Shown in pieces: positions 43,155-53,378 of a stretch of 64,000 nt of DNA. The translations under genes and the position numbers were made by a program. Positions within the stretch are counted from its first letter, which is position 1. Each line of letters begins with the position of its first letter. Origin of the DNA: Athripsodes cinereus (Eukaryota; Arthropoda; Insecta; Trichoptera; Leptoceridae). The notes under the pieces were generated by a model. The model did not search any database. It was not told the DNA's origin and was given only the letters and a program-made list of their open reading frames with translations. The stretch is from NCBI GenBank assembly GCA_947579605.1, contig OX388327.1, positions 8,915,122 through 8,979,121 on the forward strand, in the 5' to 3' direction.

Positions 43155-46042
43155 TCACCTATTATCAAAATATGCGCGGAATCAAAACAAAGCTGGATTT
43201 ATTAAATGTAAATGTGTGTGGTATTGATTGTGATGTTATAGCACTGACGGAAACATGGTTGGATGCTGGGGTCTCTGATGCCGAACTTGGTTTTAACAAT
43301 TTTAATATTTTTAGAGTAGACAGAAACTCGAGCAATAGTGGTAAAAGAAGAGGTGGGGGAGTCCTATTAGCGGTCAACAAGAAGTATACATCACGTTTAA
43401 TTAAAACAATATATGATGATGTTGAGCAGGTGTTTGTTATTATAAAGATCAAGCATAAATCTAATATTATCATTGGTTGTACCTATATACCACCGTCATC
43501 ATCACTAGATATTTACCAGCATCACTCTGAGGAGATTGAAAGGCTGACAACTGACTTCCCAAATGCTGGACTCTTAACCTTGGGAGATTACAATCTTCCG
43601 GAGATGTCTTGGTTGAGCGATGATCAAAATAATCCACGACCTAATCAATTATCACGAAGATCTAGTATTTTAATGGATATGTGCCATGTTGCCAACATGC
43701 GCCAAGTTAATACAATTACCAATATGAATAACACAATCTTAGATCTTGTATTGACACGAATGAATGGTGTATATGTCAGTGCATCTAGTGATGCTCTGCT
43801 TCCCGTGGACGGCCACCATCCACCTCTTGATATACGTGTACAATTAAACTATGAATCTGCTCGCAATACTGAACCCATGGTGTACAAAAATTTTAACAAG
43901 GGAAATTATAATGTAATAAATGATGCTCTTAACGGGATAGATTGGGGACAATTATTTAGTAATATGACAGATGTAAACACTATGACTGATGCTTTTTATG
44001 GTATACTTACTGATATAATAGAAACTTATATTCCTAATCAGAAAATATTCACATCGACATATCCTAGGTGGGTCACACGGGATTTAAGACTGTTGATAGA
44101 ACGTAAAAAGATAGCTCATGCAATTTATAAATCCTCATTTGATTCTGATGACTATTTAGTTTTTAGTAATTTAAGGCGAGAATGTAAGAGACTTTCATCT
44201 CGATGTTATAATAACTACATTGATAATATTGAGGATTCATTGGGAAGTGGACGTAATCCAAAGGTATTTTGGAAGCATGTCTCATCGTTGAGTTCTGATA
44301 CTGGGGATTCAATGGGGGTTAAACTGCCTGCGGAGATGACATATGGGAATAATTTTGCAAACAGTGACATAAATAAAGTAAATCTCTTGGCTAGTTTTTT
44401 TAAAACGGTTTATGCACAAGCAGTGGCACCGGCTAATCCTAGTAGAGCCATACAATCCTGTAAGCAGGGTGTCGACATGCCTAATATGTTGATTGACATT
44501 TCTGATGTTTCCCGAGTGTTGGTATCTCTTGATGTAAACAAGGGCCCTGGCCCGGATTCTGTACCTCCTGTTTTTTTGAAAAATTGCTACTCTGCATTGT
44601 CTGTCCCTTTGCAGATGATTTATAATAAGTCATTAACCACTGGAGTTTTCCCATCTTCCTGGAAACGAGGTTTTCTAACTCCCATATTTAAGTCAGGTGA
44701 GAAAGGTTCGGTGGAAAATTACAGACCAATATGCATCCAGTCTATAGTTGCCAAAGTTTTTGAAGTCCTTGTCCTGGAGACGGTCTCACCATGCATAAGC
44801 TCTTATATCACAGCCAAACAGCATGGGTTTGTCCAGGGAAGATCGACTCTAACAAATCTTCTTTTATACAACAATTACATATCATGCGCAATGGCGAAGG
44901 GAAGTCAGGTTGATTCCATTTACACGGATTTCTCCAAGGCTTTCGATACAGTTAATCATGCAGTTCTGATAGGTAAACTTGAATGTATGGGCTTTGGAGA
45001 GATATTTGTGAGATGGATAGAGAGTTACTTATCGGAAAGAAAACTTGCAGTTAAGGTTGGAGGAACAGTATCACAGGAGTTTTTGGCGACTAGTGGAGTC
45101 CCGCAGGGCTCCCATCTGGGACCGATCCTTTTTGTTCTTTTCGTGAATGACATAGTTGATAGGTTGCATGGAGTAGAGGCTTTACTGTATGCTGACGACC
45201 TTAAAATATTTAGAGTAGTTCATAATATAGAAGATTGTGCTATATTGCAACACAATATTGATGTTCTATCAGGCTGGTGTGATGAAAACGGTCTATTACT
45301 AAATGAAAAAAAATGTAATGTTATGCGCTTTACTAGATCAAGGGAGAGACTGGTTTTTGATTACAAACTTGGAACGGTTGTTCTAAATGCTCTCTCAGAA
45401 GTAAGGGACCTCGGTATCATTTTCGATGATAGGCTGAATTTCATAAAGCACATACAGAGCATAAGGGATAATGCAAATAGACTACTAGGTTTCATATTTA
45501 GAATGTCAAAAAATTTCAAAAGAATTGAAACATTAAAAATATTATATTGTGCTTATGTTAGGAGCCAACTAGAGTATGCGACCACTGTCTGGTCCCCAAA
45601 TTACGCTGTGCACATCAATACTATTGAAGCAATTCAACATAGATTCTTACGACACGTGAACTACCGCCTGGGTATTCCCATTGATGGGCTGAACTATGAT
45701 TTTTTGTTGATGGAGATGAGACTCGTTAGCCTACATGATCGCAGATTGTTGTTCGATCTCCTTACATTGAAGAGAGTAGTGACTGGCTCTCTGAATTGCC
45801 CAGAGTTGCTTAGCTTAGTAAACTTGCGTGTCCCGAGTCGTAATACCAGAAGTCAGGCATTGTTCTATACTGCGGGATCATCATCCAATTATATCTATTA
45901 CTCATCGATGAATCGACTCCATGTAATAGGGAATAATTACAGTGAGATCGATATTTTCAACGATTCGGAGTACACTGTGAGGAGATGTGCTGTGAGCAGG
46001 TTTATACGAGGGTACATGCTTTCCGTTGAGAATCCCCTGTAG
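43151..46042 (+). CDS. LINE-3 ORF2: APE endonuclease and reverse transcriptase
   Basis: An ATG at 43172 would give 956 residues, but the frame is open upstream as LITYYQNMRGIKTK, which includes the conserved QN of endonuclease motif I. The endonuclease shows VIALTETWLDAG, LLTLGDYNLPEMSW, ILDLVLTRMN and DGHHPPLD. The RT shows YRPICIQSIVAKVFEV, QHGFVQGRSTLTNLLLY, YTDFSKAFDTVNHAVL, SGVPQGSHLGPILFVLFVND and LLYADDLKIF, the catalytic YADD. A C-terminal region (DRLNFIKHIQ, RSQLEYATTVWSPNY) follows, ending TAG. It is closest in style to Jockey/CR1-group elements; I do not assign a named family. Confidence 0.87.
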   Translation, partial: LITYYQNMRGIKTKLDLLNVNVCGIDCDVIALTETWLDAGVSDAELGFNNFNIFRVDRNSSNSGKRRGGGVLLAVNKKYTSRLIKTIYDDVEQVFVIIKIKHKSNIIIGCTYIPPSSSLDIYQHHSEEIERLTTDFPNAGLLTLGDYNLPEMSWLSDDQNNPRPNQLSRRSSILMDMCHVANMRQVNTITNMNNTILDLVLTRMNGVYVSASSDALLPVDGHHPPLDIRVQLNYESARNTEPMVYKNFNKGNYNVINDALNGIDWGQLFSNMTDVNTMTDAFYGILTDIIETYIPNQKIFTSTYPRWVTRDLRLLIERKKIAHAIYKSSFDSDDYLVFSNLRRECKRLSSRCYNNYIDNIEDSLGSGRNPKVFWKHVSSLSSDTGDSMGVKLPAEMTYGNNFANSDINKVNLLASFFKTVYAQAVAPANPSRAIQSCKQGVDMPNMLIDISDVSRVLVSLDVNKGPGPDSVPPVFLKNCYSALSVPLQMIYNKSLTTGVFPSSWKRGFLTPIFKSGEKGSVENYRPICIQSIVAKVFEVLVLETVSPCISSYITAKQHGFVQGRSTLTNLLLYNNYISCAMAKGSQVDSIYTDFSKAFDTVNHAVLIGKLECMGFGEIFVRWIESYLSERKLAVKVGGTVSQEFLATSGVPQGSHLGPILFVLFVNDIVDRLHGVEALLYADDLKIFRVVHNIEDCAILQHNIDVLSGWCDENGLLLNEKKCNVMRFTRSRERLVFDYKLGTVVLNALSEVRDLGIIFDDRLNFIKHIQSIRDNANRLLGFIFRMSKNFKRIETLKILYCAYVRSQLEYATTVWSPNYAVHINTIEAIQHRFLRHVNYRLGIPIDGLNYDFLLMEMRLVSLHDRRLLFDLLTLKRVVTGSLNCPELLSLVNLRVPSRNTRSQALFYTAGSSSNYIYYSSMNRLHVIGNNYSEIDIFNDSEYTVRRCAVSRFIRGYMLSVENPL

Positions 46043-46180
46043 TTACTACTGTCATGTTTTTGTATTCATTGTCACTTATGTGTTAATTGTGTTTGTTTCA
46101 AGTTTGTTTTTGTAAGTTATTGTACTTTAAAGGCTATTTAGCCGTATATTATGTTAATAAATAAATAAATAAATATTATA

Positions 46181-46754
46181 TTAATCGGAGCTTTTGCATA
46201 ATCACAAATATTCCTCTATTCGTATTACGTTTTTATCTCAATTATTATTCAATATTACAAGTTTATTGTTCTTATAACATGGTATAATTCAAAGAGCAAC
46301 TGAGTCTATTATATACTCTATGGTATTATTACTTAAATTATATTTATTCTCTATTTGAATCTAGAATAACATAGAAATAATGTACATGTAGATTAGATAT
46401 CGTTGTTAAACAATACAGAAGTCCGTACAAATAATACTGTATCAGTACAATTATATTACAAAACAAATTAATACAGTATGTACATACGATACTATCGCCG
46501 TGATATTGGAACTTTAATAAATGATGCATATTATAATATTTGAAATTATCTTTTTGAGCCATTTACTTTTGTAACAAAACATACATAGATATCGTACCTA
46601 TACATGCTTTGTCCTTATCGTACATTCGACCAGCTGATGTTTACTCTGATTATAGTGGTTATATAGAAATGTGTACAATGTGCATGTAGATAGTTATCAT
46701 TTCGTAATGGACCTAGTATATTTAACTATTTAATGCCCATCTAAAATTATTAAG
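46181..46754. other. No gene seen
   Basis: AT-rich sequence downstream of LINE-3. Confidence 0.6.
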
Positions 46755-46998
46755 AACTATAGACTTTAAAGTATTGGTACTGAGCCCAATAGAGCCGGTA
46801 AGTCTAACTTCTATGAGAGGGTCTCTGATGTTGTTGGACCGGTTGCGTGGAATCGCCTGCCGGTGCCATTGAGAGATAGTCGGACTGTCACCAGCTTCAG
46901 AAGCAAATTGAAAACTTAACACTTCACCGGCGCCCTTGAGACGGTCTTTATAGGGACTGTTAAACGGCGACAAAATAAAATCATGCAAAATCATCATC
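46755..46998 (+). mobile_element. LINE C-terminal fragment (family J)
   Basis: The + strand reads FYERVSDVVGPVAWNRLPVP followed by LRDSRTVTSFRSKLKT and a stop, the typical GP-AWN-LP-LR motif at the carboxyl end of many LINE reverse transcriptases. It is followed by an ATCATCATC tail. Confidence 0.65.
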
Positions 46999-47009
46999 AT
47001 CTATGTATC

Positions 47010-47165
47010 TATACCTCCTCTCACGCCGTATCCTAGGTGAGGTAGGCTTAGAGAACGGAACTACATATTGACCTATCCTTATATATTATAATACTTATTT
47101 CCCTTCCTCCACACTCATGAAATTTCTCATACACGCACGCCGATTTGTCTAACTCAACACGCCAA
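47010..47165 (-). mobile_element. LINE family G 3' fragment (G2)
   Basis: The minus strand has the CCTACCTCACCTAGGATACG/GCGTGAGAGG 3' end and the segment encoding TRRACMRNF-like residues seen in G3. Confidence 0.5.
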
Positions 47166-47194
47166 TAAATCTATGCCAGCTTGCCTACTCTGCA

Positions 47195-47475
47195 AAGATC
47201 TCTCTTTCGCAATACAGGAAAGACAATGGTCTTGGTTGGGCTATGTTTTAAGAATCTTCAGTTTCTTTTGACCAAAAGAAAACCGTTCTTTTCCCAACAA
47301 TGGTTCCGATGTCCCAGATGTCCCTCTACAATACATCGTTCCTTTAACAACGAGATCAAAGCACTAGAAATGTCGTTGGAAAAGGTGACTGAATTGGCGC
47401 AGAGACACTCTGAATGGAGGAGGCTAGTTTTAGTCCTACGCTTCCGAGAGATGATGATGAAATAGATCAATTGAA
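47195..47475 (+). mobile_element. LINE family D 3' fragment (D3)
   Basis: Encodes the degenerate C-terminus, with MSLEKVTELAQRHSEWRRLV recognisable at the end, then a GATGATGATGAAA tail. It corresponds to the last 280 bp of D6. Confidence 0.75.
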
Positions 47476-47872
47476 TTATTTTATTTGCGGAATCGTAATT
47501 ATACATAAATATGTATGTATATAGTGTACCTCCTCGAGTTCGTTGCATTGCATTTTATTGTATGTGAGGTCTAGTTCGAGGACAAACTGTACATTGATTA
47601 TGTTGCTATGTGTATTATTTCTATTTCTCTAGTGCGATAAGAATGTTATGTATCCATAACACTATAATAAATATAAAAGAGGAATGTCTGTATGTCTGTA
47701 CTTTTGAAGTAATTTACGAATTCGATAAACATCGGAATGTGCACTATAGCTTAATGATTGTTTTTACTTATAGCTATGATACCCATATTTATTTTATCAA
47801 CCATAAAAGTTATTTTTGCACACAAGCTTTCATTTCAAATAAATTGAAGCAAGCATTTTGTTCTTCAAAAGA

Positions 47873-48205
47873 ATGAGTGAATGCAGGAGGAGATTTATGG
47901 ACAGAATGCACGTAAATAAGTTTCGATGTTTTGGACATGTGAAACGAATGAATGAGGAAACAATGACAATGAGGAAAGGATGACAAAGAGGATAACCAGA
48001 CTTGTCGCGGGCGCTGAGAACTACGTGGCTTGATCACGTTGATCAAATTCTTGAGGATGAGCGTGTGGGAAATCGACGTGCGTGTATGAGAAATTGTGTG
48101 AATGTAGAGGAAGCGAAAGAAGTGTGTAAGGATGTAGGTATGTATATGGCGTTCCGTTCCCTCTGCCTATCCCACTTAGAACGTGGTGTGAGGGAATAGT
48201 AAAAT
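47873..48205 (+). mobile_element. LINE family G 3' fragment (G3)
   Basis: Encodes NKFRCFGHVKRMNE, then RALRTTWLDHVDQILEDERV, RRACMRNCVNVEEAKEVCKD, ending at CCTCTGCCTATCCCACTTAG and GTGTGAGGGAATAG. A palindromic MITE follows at 48218. Confidence 0.7.
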
Positions 48206-48217
48206 AGTACCTGTTAC

Positions 48218-48354
48218 GTTTGTTCTGCTATAGATTAAACAGCGCGAGAGAGACAAATTTCGACTTCTTAGGTCATTATTAATCTAGGTCGATTGTGACT
48301 TAAGAAGTCGAAAGACGTTTCTCTCGCCTTGTTGAATCTATAGCAGAACGAAAC
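48218..48354. mobile_element. Palindromic foldback MITE
   Basis: The left arm GTTTGTTCTGCTATAGATT and, further in, CGACTTCTTA are mirrored by TAAGAAGTCG and AATCTATAGCAGAACGAAAC. The whole 137 bp can fold into one imperfect hairpin. Confidence 0.65.
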
Positions 48355-48910
48355 GCTTATTTGAATTTATTTAATTTTGGAATTCTAATACTGTGTATCG
48401 ATACTTCAAATTAGCTTTCAGTTTGTTTCAAGTTGTAAATCTCTAATGAAACTGAATGCTAAGCTGAAATAATTACAAGTCAGACAACGCCATATTATAG
48501 ATTGATTACTATTGTTACATGAAATAAATAGGCACACATATTAAATAATAATTAATATTTTATATGCACAACACATTAAATAATGTTATTATACCCAAAT
48601 GCATAAATAAATACTTAGGTATAATAGTTAGCAGTTCACGTGTTACTTGTTACCATAGGCGAACGATACATAAAAATATAATTATTTTCAACTGTTTTTT
48701 CAGTATGCACGTGTATTTTTCACTCTGTATTTTTCCATTCTAATGTAGGTACTCCAAGTTGTACTTATATTATGCACTTATTTTATTTTCATATCGTATT
48801 GATTTTATTTTATTTGAATTTTCTTATCTGTTGTAATTCGTTCATATTATGAATGTGTACATTGTACGTACAAATTTGTACATTATGAATGTGTACATTA
48901 TAATATGTAT
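48355..48910. other. No gene seen
   Basis: AT-rich; a short direct repeat TATGAATGTGTACATT occurs twice near 48848 and 48885. Confidence 0.55.
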
Positions 48911-49165
48911 CTACAACGAGCTAACTGGATTGGCCACAACATCAGGCACCCAGGACTGCTCATCGCAATCGCAGAGGGGAGGACCGAAGGCACAAATGGT
49001 GGAGGCTGACCGAGAGACGCTTATATGGACCAACTGAAGAGGGACATGAACTGTGGCTCATACGTAGAACTGAAGGGACTGGCTGAGAATAGGGAGGAAT
49101 GGAGAAGAAAGTCCAAATTCGTTGCAGACCAATCCAATGGATTGTAACTCATTATATATACATTA
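48911..49165 (+). mobile_element. RTE LINE 3' fragment (R3)
   Basis: Closely matches 16728-16980 of R1 (QQRANWIGHNIRHPGLLIAI and so on), with a stop where R1 has Arg and ending at the same GGATTGTAACTCATTATATA terminus. It is 5'-truncated after about 250 bp and followed directly by a family G LINE fragment. Confidence 0.85.
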
Positions 49166-49445
49166 TAAGAATGAATGAGGACAGAATGACCAAGATGATA
49201 TATTTGGCTGAAAGCAATGGTGCGCGGAGACGTGGACGTCCGAGGATCAAATGGCAAGATCGTTTAAATCAAATCCTACAGGACGGTCACGTGTTGAGCA
49301 CATTGAGCAGGAGAGCATGCATGAACTGTGTGACAGTGACGGAAGCGAAAGATGTAGGTATGCAAGAATAGAAGGAAGTGGCGCTCGATCCTTTCTGCCT
49401 ACCCCGCGAGGGAAGCGGCGTGATACTATGGATGGATGGATATTG
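49166..49445 (+). mobile_element. LINE family G 3' fragment (G4)
   Basis: Encodes MNEDRMTKMIYLAESNGARR, RGRPRIKWQDRLNQILQDG and SRRACMNCVTVTEAKDV. The terminal CTGCCTACCCCGCGAGG hairpin region is followed by a (GGAT)n tail. It starts exactly where RTE fragment R3 ends. Confidence 0.75.
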
Positions 49446-49729
49446 TATTCTATAGAATTAGATGACAAAAGCGAAAAAGGTTTATGGATGAATAGGGTAA
49501 TGTAGCATGTTGCCTTTTTGGAAATCAATTCTAGAAAATTTCTGAAAACCTACGGGTTTATTATGGTTGTGTTAATATTACATAATAGGTATATTATTAT
49601 TCTCAGGACTGAAAAACAAAATTCGGTCCCATATTTTGAATAAATAATTAGGATAAGTAAGTGTTTTATCAACAGGGATCCTTATTCATCTACCTCGCCT
49701 CAGAATCAAAGCAGAACATTAACTATTCA

Positions 49730-49872
49730 TTAGAATACCTCCGTCGTTATGGCTCTTTTATATTATGTACTGGTATTATTTTACACCACCATCCTGAATA
49801 TCTTTACTTTTATTGACACGAAAAGAATTACTTGCATGTTTATTACATTATTTGGTCCGCTGACTGTCCCAT
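49730..49872 (+). repeat. Family A copy 12 (truncated by D4)
   Basis: ATTACTTGCATGTTTATTAC and TGGTCCGCTGACTGTCCCAT, then the LINE D sequence begins. Confidence 0.5.
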
Positions 49873-50790
49873 TTAAGACTCAAGAGCGGTAGTTACTAAG
49901 CTTTGGATTTTGAGATGTAATGGGGTGTTCACATTTGGCGAATATCACCAGGCGAATTTCAAAATATATCGCCAGGCGAAAAAACAAAATTCGCCGGACA
50001 TCCATTAATCGTCACACCTGTTCACACAGTCCACCGATATAGAAACGATCTGTCAGATGGGCTTTGATTTTGACACTGTTTTTAAAATGGCGGACGTCGA
50101 GATGGAGATCGCGAAGTGTTTATTTTTAGTCTAAAATGTTATAGTAGAGGTTGTAAGGCGCCTTTTAATTAAGGAAACAAACCAACAACAAAGATAACAG
50201 CTGTCACGGAGCGGGAAACATTATAAAATTTATAGGTTATAAAGTTTTTACCATAGATACGAACGCCGCGCACTTCTGCGCATGCGCAAATCGTTCAATC
50301 GACCGAAAAAGTTGGAAGGTGGTCAACTCGAGACGATATCGTTTCTACTGGTTTTTATCGTTTCAGACTAGCTGTCATTTTGTTCACACGGTTCAAATGG
50401 CTGGCGATATTTTGGTGCCCTGGCGATATTCGCCAAAGTGAGAACACCACATAAGATGGTATGAACATGTCACGAATGATAATGTGCGCCGACGCACCCA
50501 GCAGAGATCTGTAATCTTCGTGATACAGAAGATGTGATGGTCTTGGCTGGGTCATGTTCTGAGAATGTCCAATTATAGTTGGCCAAAAAGATCACTGTTC
50601 TTCCAAGGGTTCCGACGGCCCGGGCGTCCCTCTTTCATAATACTGCGTTCATATAACAACGACATCAGAGCGCTGGAAGTGTCGTGTGAAGAAGTGACAC
50701 AGTTGGCGCAGAGTCGCTCTGAATGGAGGACGCTGGTTTCTGCCCTGTGCTCTCTCGAGAGAAGCGTTGAGGGCGATGAATGATTGATTG
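49873..50790 (+). mobile_element. LINE family D 3' fragment (D4), split by Harbinger MITE I-2
   Basis: 49873-49920 (CTCAAGAGCGGTAGTTACTA) and 50455-50790 (GATGGTATGAACATGTCACG onward, ending in a GATGAATGATTGATTGATTG tail) are adjacent parts of LINE D. They are separated exactly by MITE I-2 with a TAA duplication. Confidence 0.8.
49921..50451. mobile_element. PIF/Harbinger-type MITE, family I copy 2, inside LINE D4
   Basis: 531 bp, same ends and about the same sequence as copy 1, flanked by TAA (49918-49920 and 50452-50454). It splits LINE D exactly, so the boundaries are certain. Confidence 0.88.
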
Positions 50791-50821
50791 ATTGACTGTT
50801 ACAAAGAGCAACTTATTATTA

Positions 50822-50885
50822 CTTACTCTATGACTACCCCACTGGTAGAAAATACCGTGGTGGTTTGTATTTGTATGTATATGAA
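50822..50885 (+). repeat. Family A 3' end, copy 13
   Basis: ATGACTACCCCACTGGTAGA, AAATACCGTGGTGGTTTG and a GTAT-type tail. Confidence 0.5.
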
Positions 50886-51184
50886 ATGTCCTTTGGCTTG
50901 TACATAATATTATACATACCTTCAAATATGTGATGACTTTCTTTATGTAGGTAGGTACCCATGTGTCATTCGTTTCGGTATTCCCAAACCTTTCCGAGTA
51001 TGTTGTATTATGAATAATTATTGTTCGTAGACCACCTTTAGAAACTTGACATTTGGCAAATAGCTTACGTGCACAATGGATTCTATTATAATTATAATGA
51101 TTTCTCCAAAAAGGACCTTCACAAGGTTCCTTTGTGTTCATGTTTCATTGTCCACAATATTATGCTGTCTACATCATGCCTACA

Positions 51185-51280
51185 TACACATCTTGTTTTT
51201 GCTTTTTGTAAAGTATAATATCTTTAACATGTAAAAAGCTCACGCCATGTGTAAGTGATAAATAAATAAATAAAATAAAT
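51185..51280 (+). repeat. Retroelement 3' end (family F), copy 2
   Basis: CTTTAACATGTAAAAAGCTC, CACGCCATGTGTAAGTGATA and an AAATAAATAA tail. Sister of the copy at 3245-3330. Confidence 0.55.
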
Positions 51281-51392
51281 AATGATTATTGTATGAATAA
51301 AAAATTGTAGAAGGATAGAGGTGGCCTACGTCCAGCAACGGGCGCAAAGGGGCTGAAAATAATTTTAATGAGAATGTGTCTAATCTCATCTC

Positions 51393-51478
51393 ATGGAAAA
51401 TAGGGAGGGATGGTGGAGAAAATCCAAACTTATTGCAGACCAATCCAATGGATTCTAACTCACTATAGGTATATCTAT
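51393..51478 (+). mobile_element. RTE LINE 3' fragment (R4)
   Basis: The last roughly 85 bp of the RTE (AGACCAATCCAATGGATTCT, AACTCACTATA) are preserved with several substitutions. Confidence 0.7.
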
Positions 51479-51569
51479 GTCTCATGTTTGTGTGGGGTAG
51501 CCAAAAAAGACGGAACGCTGATCTTACATGTCGTATATAAAGTTTTTTTATACATGTTTTTCGCAAAAT

Positions 51570-51795
51570 AGAATAGTCTCCCACTATTGCCTCTAATTTT
51601 TCAAATGTCCTGTTATAGACGAAGGTATCAGTATGTTTAGTTCAGCAGGAATAAGGCATGCCACTCATCCTGATGTATTAATTTGTTTCTTGGCACGGAA
51701 AGAACAACCTGCGTGCATATTGCATGCAGTTAATCTATTAACTGTTTCACTTATGAGATATGCCGTGATGGTACAGATGGATATCAGAGATGAAT
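51570..51795 (+). repeat. Family A copy 14
   Basis: TTTTTCAAATGTCCTGTTAT, GCATGCCACTCATCCTGATG, CTTGGCACGGAAAGAACAAC, GCCGTGATGGTACAGATGGA. Confidence 0.65.
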
Positions 51796-51977
51796 CGGAT
51801 ATGTCTAATTCTAATTTTCAGATATTGCTATCAATAGCCTTTTAGAGTTTGCATCACAGATATGGTCACCCCAATATGCAGTAGGTACATAAACACCGTA
51901 TTGAACGAATACAGAAAATATTTTTGAAGCACCTATCTTATCGTCAGCGTGTTCAATTTGAGGTTTATACGGATGCT

Positions 51978-52255
51978 ATAGACCATTAAAGGATGACGTC
52001 ACAGAAAAATCTTTGAGGGGCATCAGGCATCCCAACACAACAGACGATTACGGTGTAATATTAGGTGGAACGCCTAAAGAATACCTAATAATCAAAAAAA
52101 CTGTCAGTGTCGATTTTGTTATTATTTTGTCGTTTGACTTTCTTTTTTTCTCTTATGGCATAACATCCTACAAGGATGATTTGCGCAATCTGACTGTTTG
52201 CCCCCCAAGCAAAAGCAAATCCATAGGCAAGACCACATGACCTTTAATGGTCTAT
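51978..52255. mobile_element. MITE family H, copy 1
   Basis: Ends ATAGACCATTAAAGG; interior nearly identical to H2 and H3 but in opposite orientation. TGACGTCA is near the left end. Confidence 0.85.
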
Positions 52256-52699
52256 AACCCATTTTAAGATTGAAACTCTGGAGTCGCGGAGAATCTTACT
52301 CGATATGGAGTTTTTGTACGATATCATGCATGGTGTTGTTGATTCCTCTTACCTTAGTGGAAGTGTCTCGATTCGTGTGCCGTTGCCGAGGCGAACACGA
52401 AACAATGTTTTATTTCATGTCGAAACATTTTCATCAAATTACACCAGAAACTCTGTTGTTAACCGGCTCTTGGAGACATATGATTTGAAACGATGATTTT
52501 GTCCACCTGGATATTTTCACAATGTCGCGGGGACAATTCGCAGGGGCCGTGGCGCAGACCATGAACGCGTGAATTTCGTTTAATTTTTGTTTGAACAGTT
52601 CCTTCATCTCTCTCTCTGCTGTTGTGTTAATAAAGAAAAAAAAAAAAAAATTGTCTATGCGTTCATTTGCATCTAATTGTACTAACATTTCATCGTTTT

Positions 52700-52950
52700 C
52701 ATTCATACCATCACGGCATTTCCCACAAGTAGGGTAGCCAGCGGACTAACTGCTTCAAATAATCATATAGATTATCCTCCTTGTGGCATATAAAGATGAG
52801 ACATTCAAAATGGGTGGCGTACCTCATTGCTGAATTGAAAATGTTTAATTAACATCTGCCTTTACAGGACACTCAAAAACATTCAGAAAAGACAGGATGG
52901 GAGACATATTATTTCCAGGGTAATCCACAATATTATAAAGCTGTAAATCA
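52700..52950 (-). repeat. Family A copy 15
   Basis: The best-preserved copy: ATTCATACCATCACGGCATT, CACAAGTAGGGTAGCCAGCG, ATGGGTGGCGTACCTCATTG, AGGACACTCAAAAAC. Confidence 0.75.
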
Positions 52951-53309
52951 AAATGATAAATCAATAATTTATTAACGACAACAATCTATGACGTTATCGA
53001 TGTTTATCACCGTTATCACACAACGCGTTATCACTGCAATGCAGTATATATACAAATTATTACGACATGGCCACCATTTCTGCAGTGGAATTATTATAGC
53101 AAATTTTCATAGAATTAAACACACTCGTATCTGCATAAGACGTATAATAAAAATATTACATTAAAGTCTACTTAATCGTATATAAATATTTGAGAGAGTT
53201 CATAACAATATGTATGTTTGTGTATCCCCAATGGATACATTAATTATCAGACAAGTAACATTCAAACAATTCTTAACCATACAGTGTCTTCCTGAGTAAT
53301 AAAATTGTT
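52951..53309. other. No gene seen
   Basis: AT-rich; nothing recognised. Confidence 0.6.
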
Positions 53310-53378
53310 TCGTAAAACCTCCGAGTAGCTTAGTTGGACATAGCACATTTTGCGAAAAGGATATGTTGCGGGTTCACC
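53310..53378 (+). mobile_element. tRNA-derived SINE head, copy 2 (truncated)
   Basis: CCGAGTAGCTTAGTTGGACA and TTGCGGGTTCACC match the A box, D arm and start of the B box of the SINE at 27142. The sequence then passes directly into LINE fragment D5. Confidence 0.6.

Larger units (their letters stand above)
42060..46180 (+). mobile_element. Two-ORF LINE (LINE-3), apparently intact
   Basis: The leader is about 42060-42395, followed by ORF1, ORF2, then a 130-bp 3' UTR with a small hairpin (GGCTATTTAGCC) and an (AATA)n tail ending near 46175. Both ORFs are uninterrupted, which suggests a young and perhaps retrotransposition-competent copy. The exact 5' boundary and target duplication are not clear. 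Confidence 0.82.
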
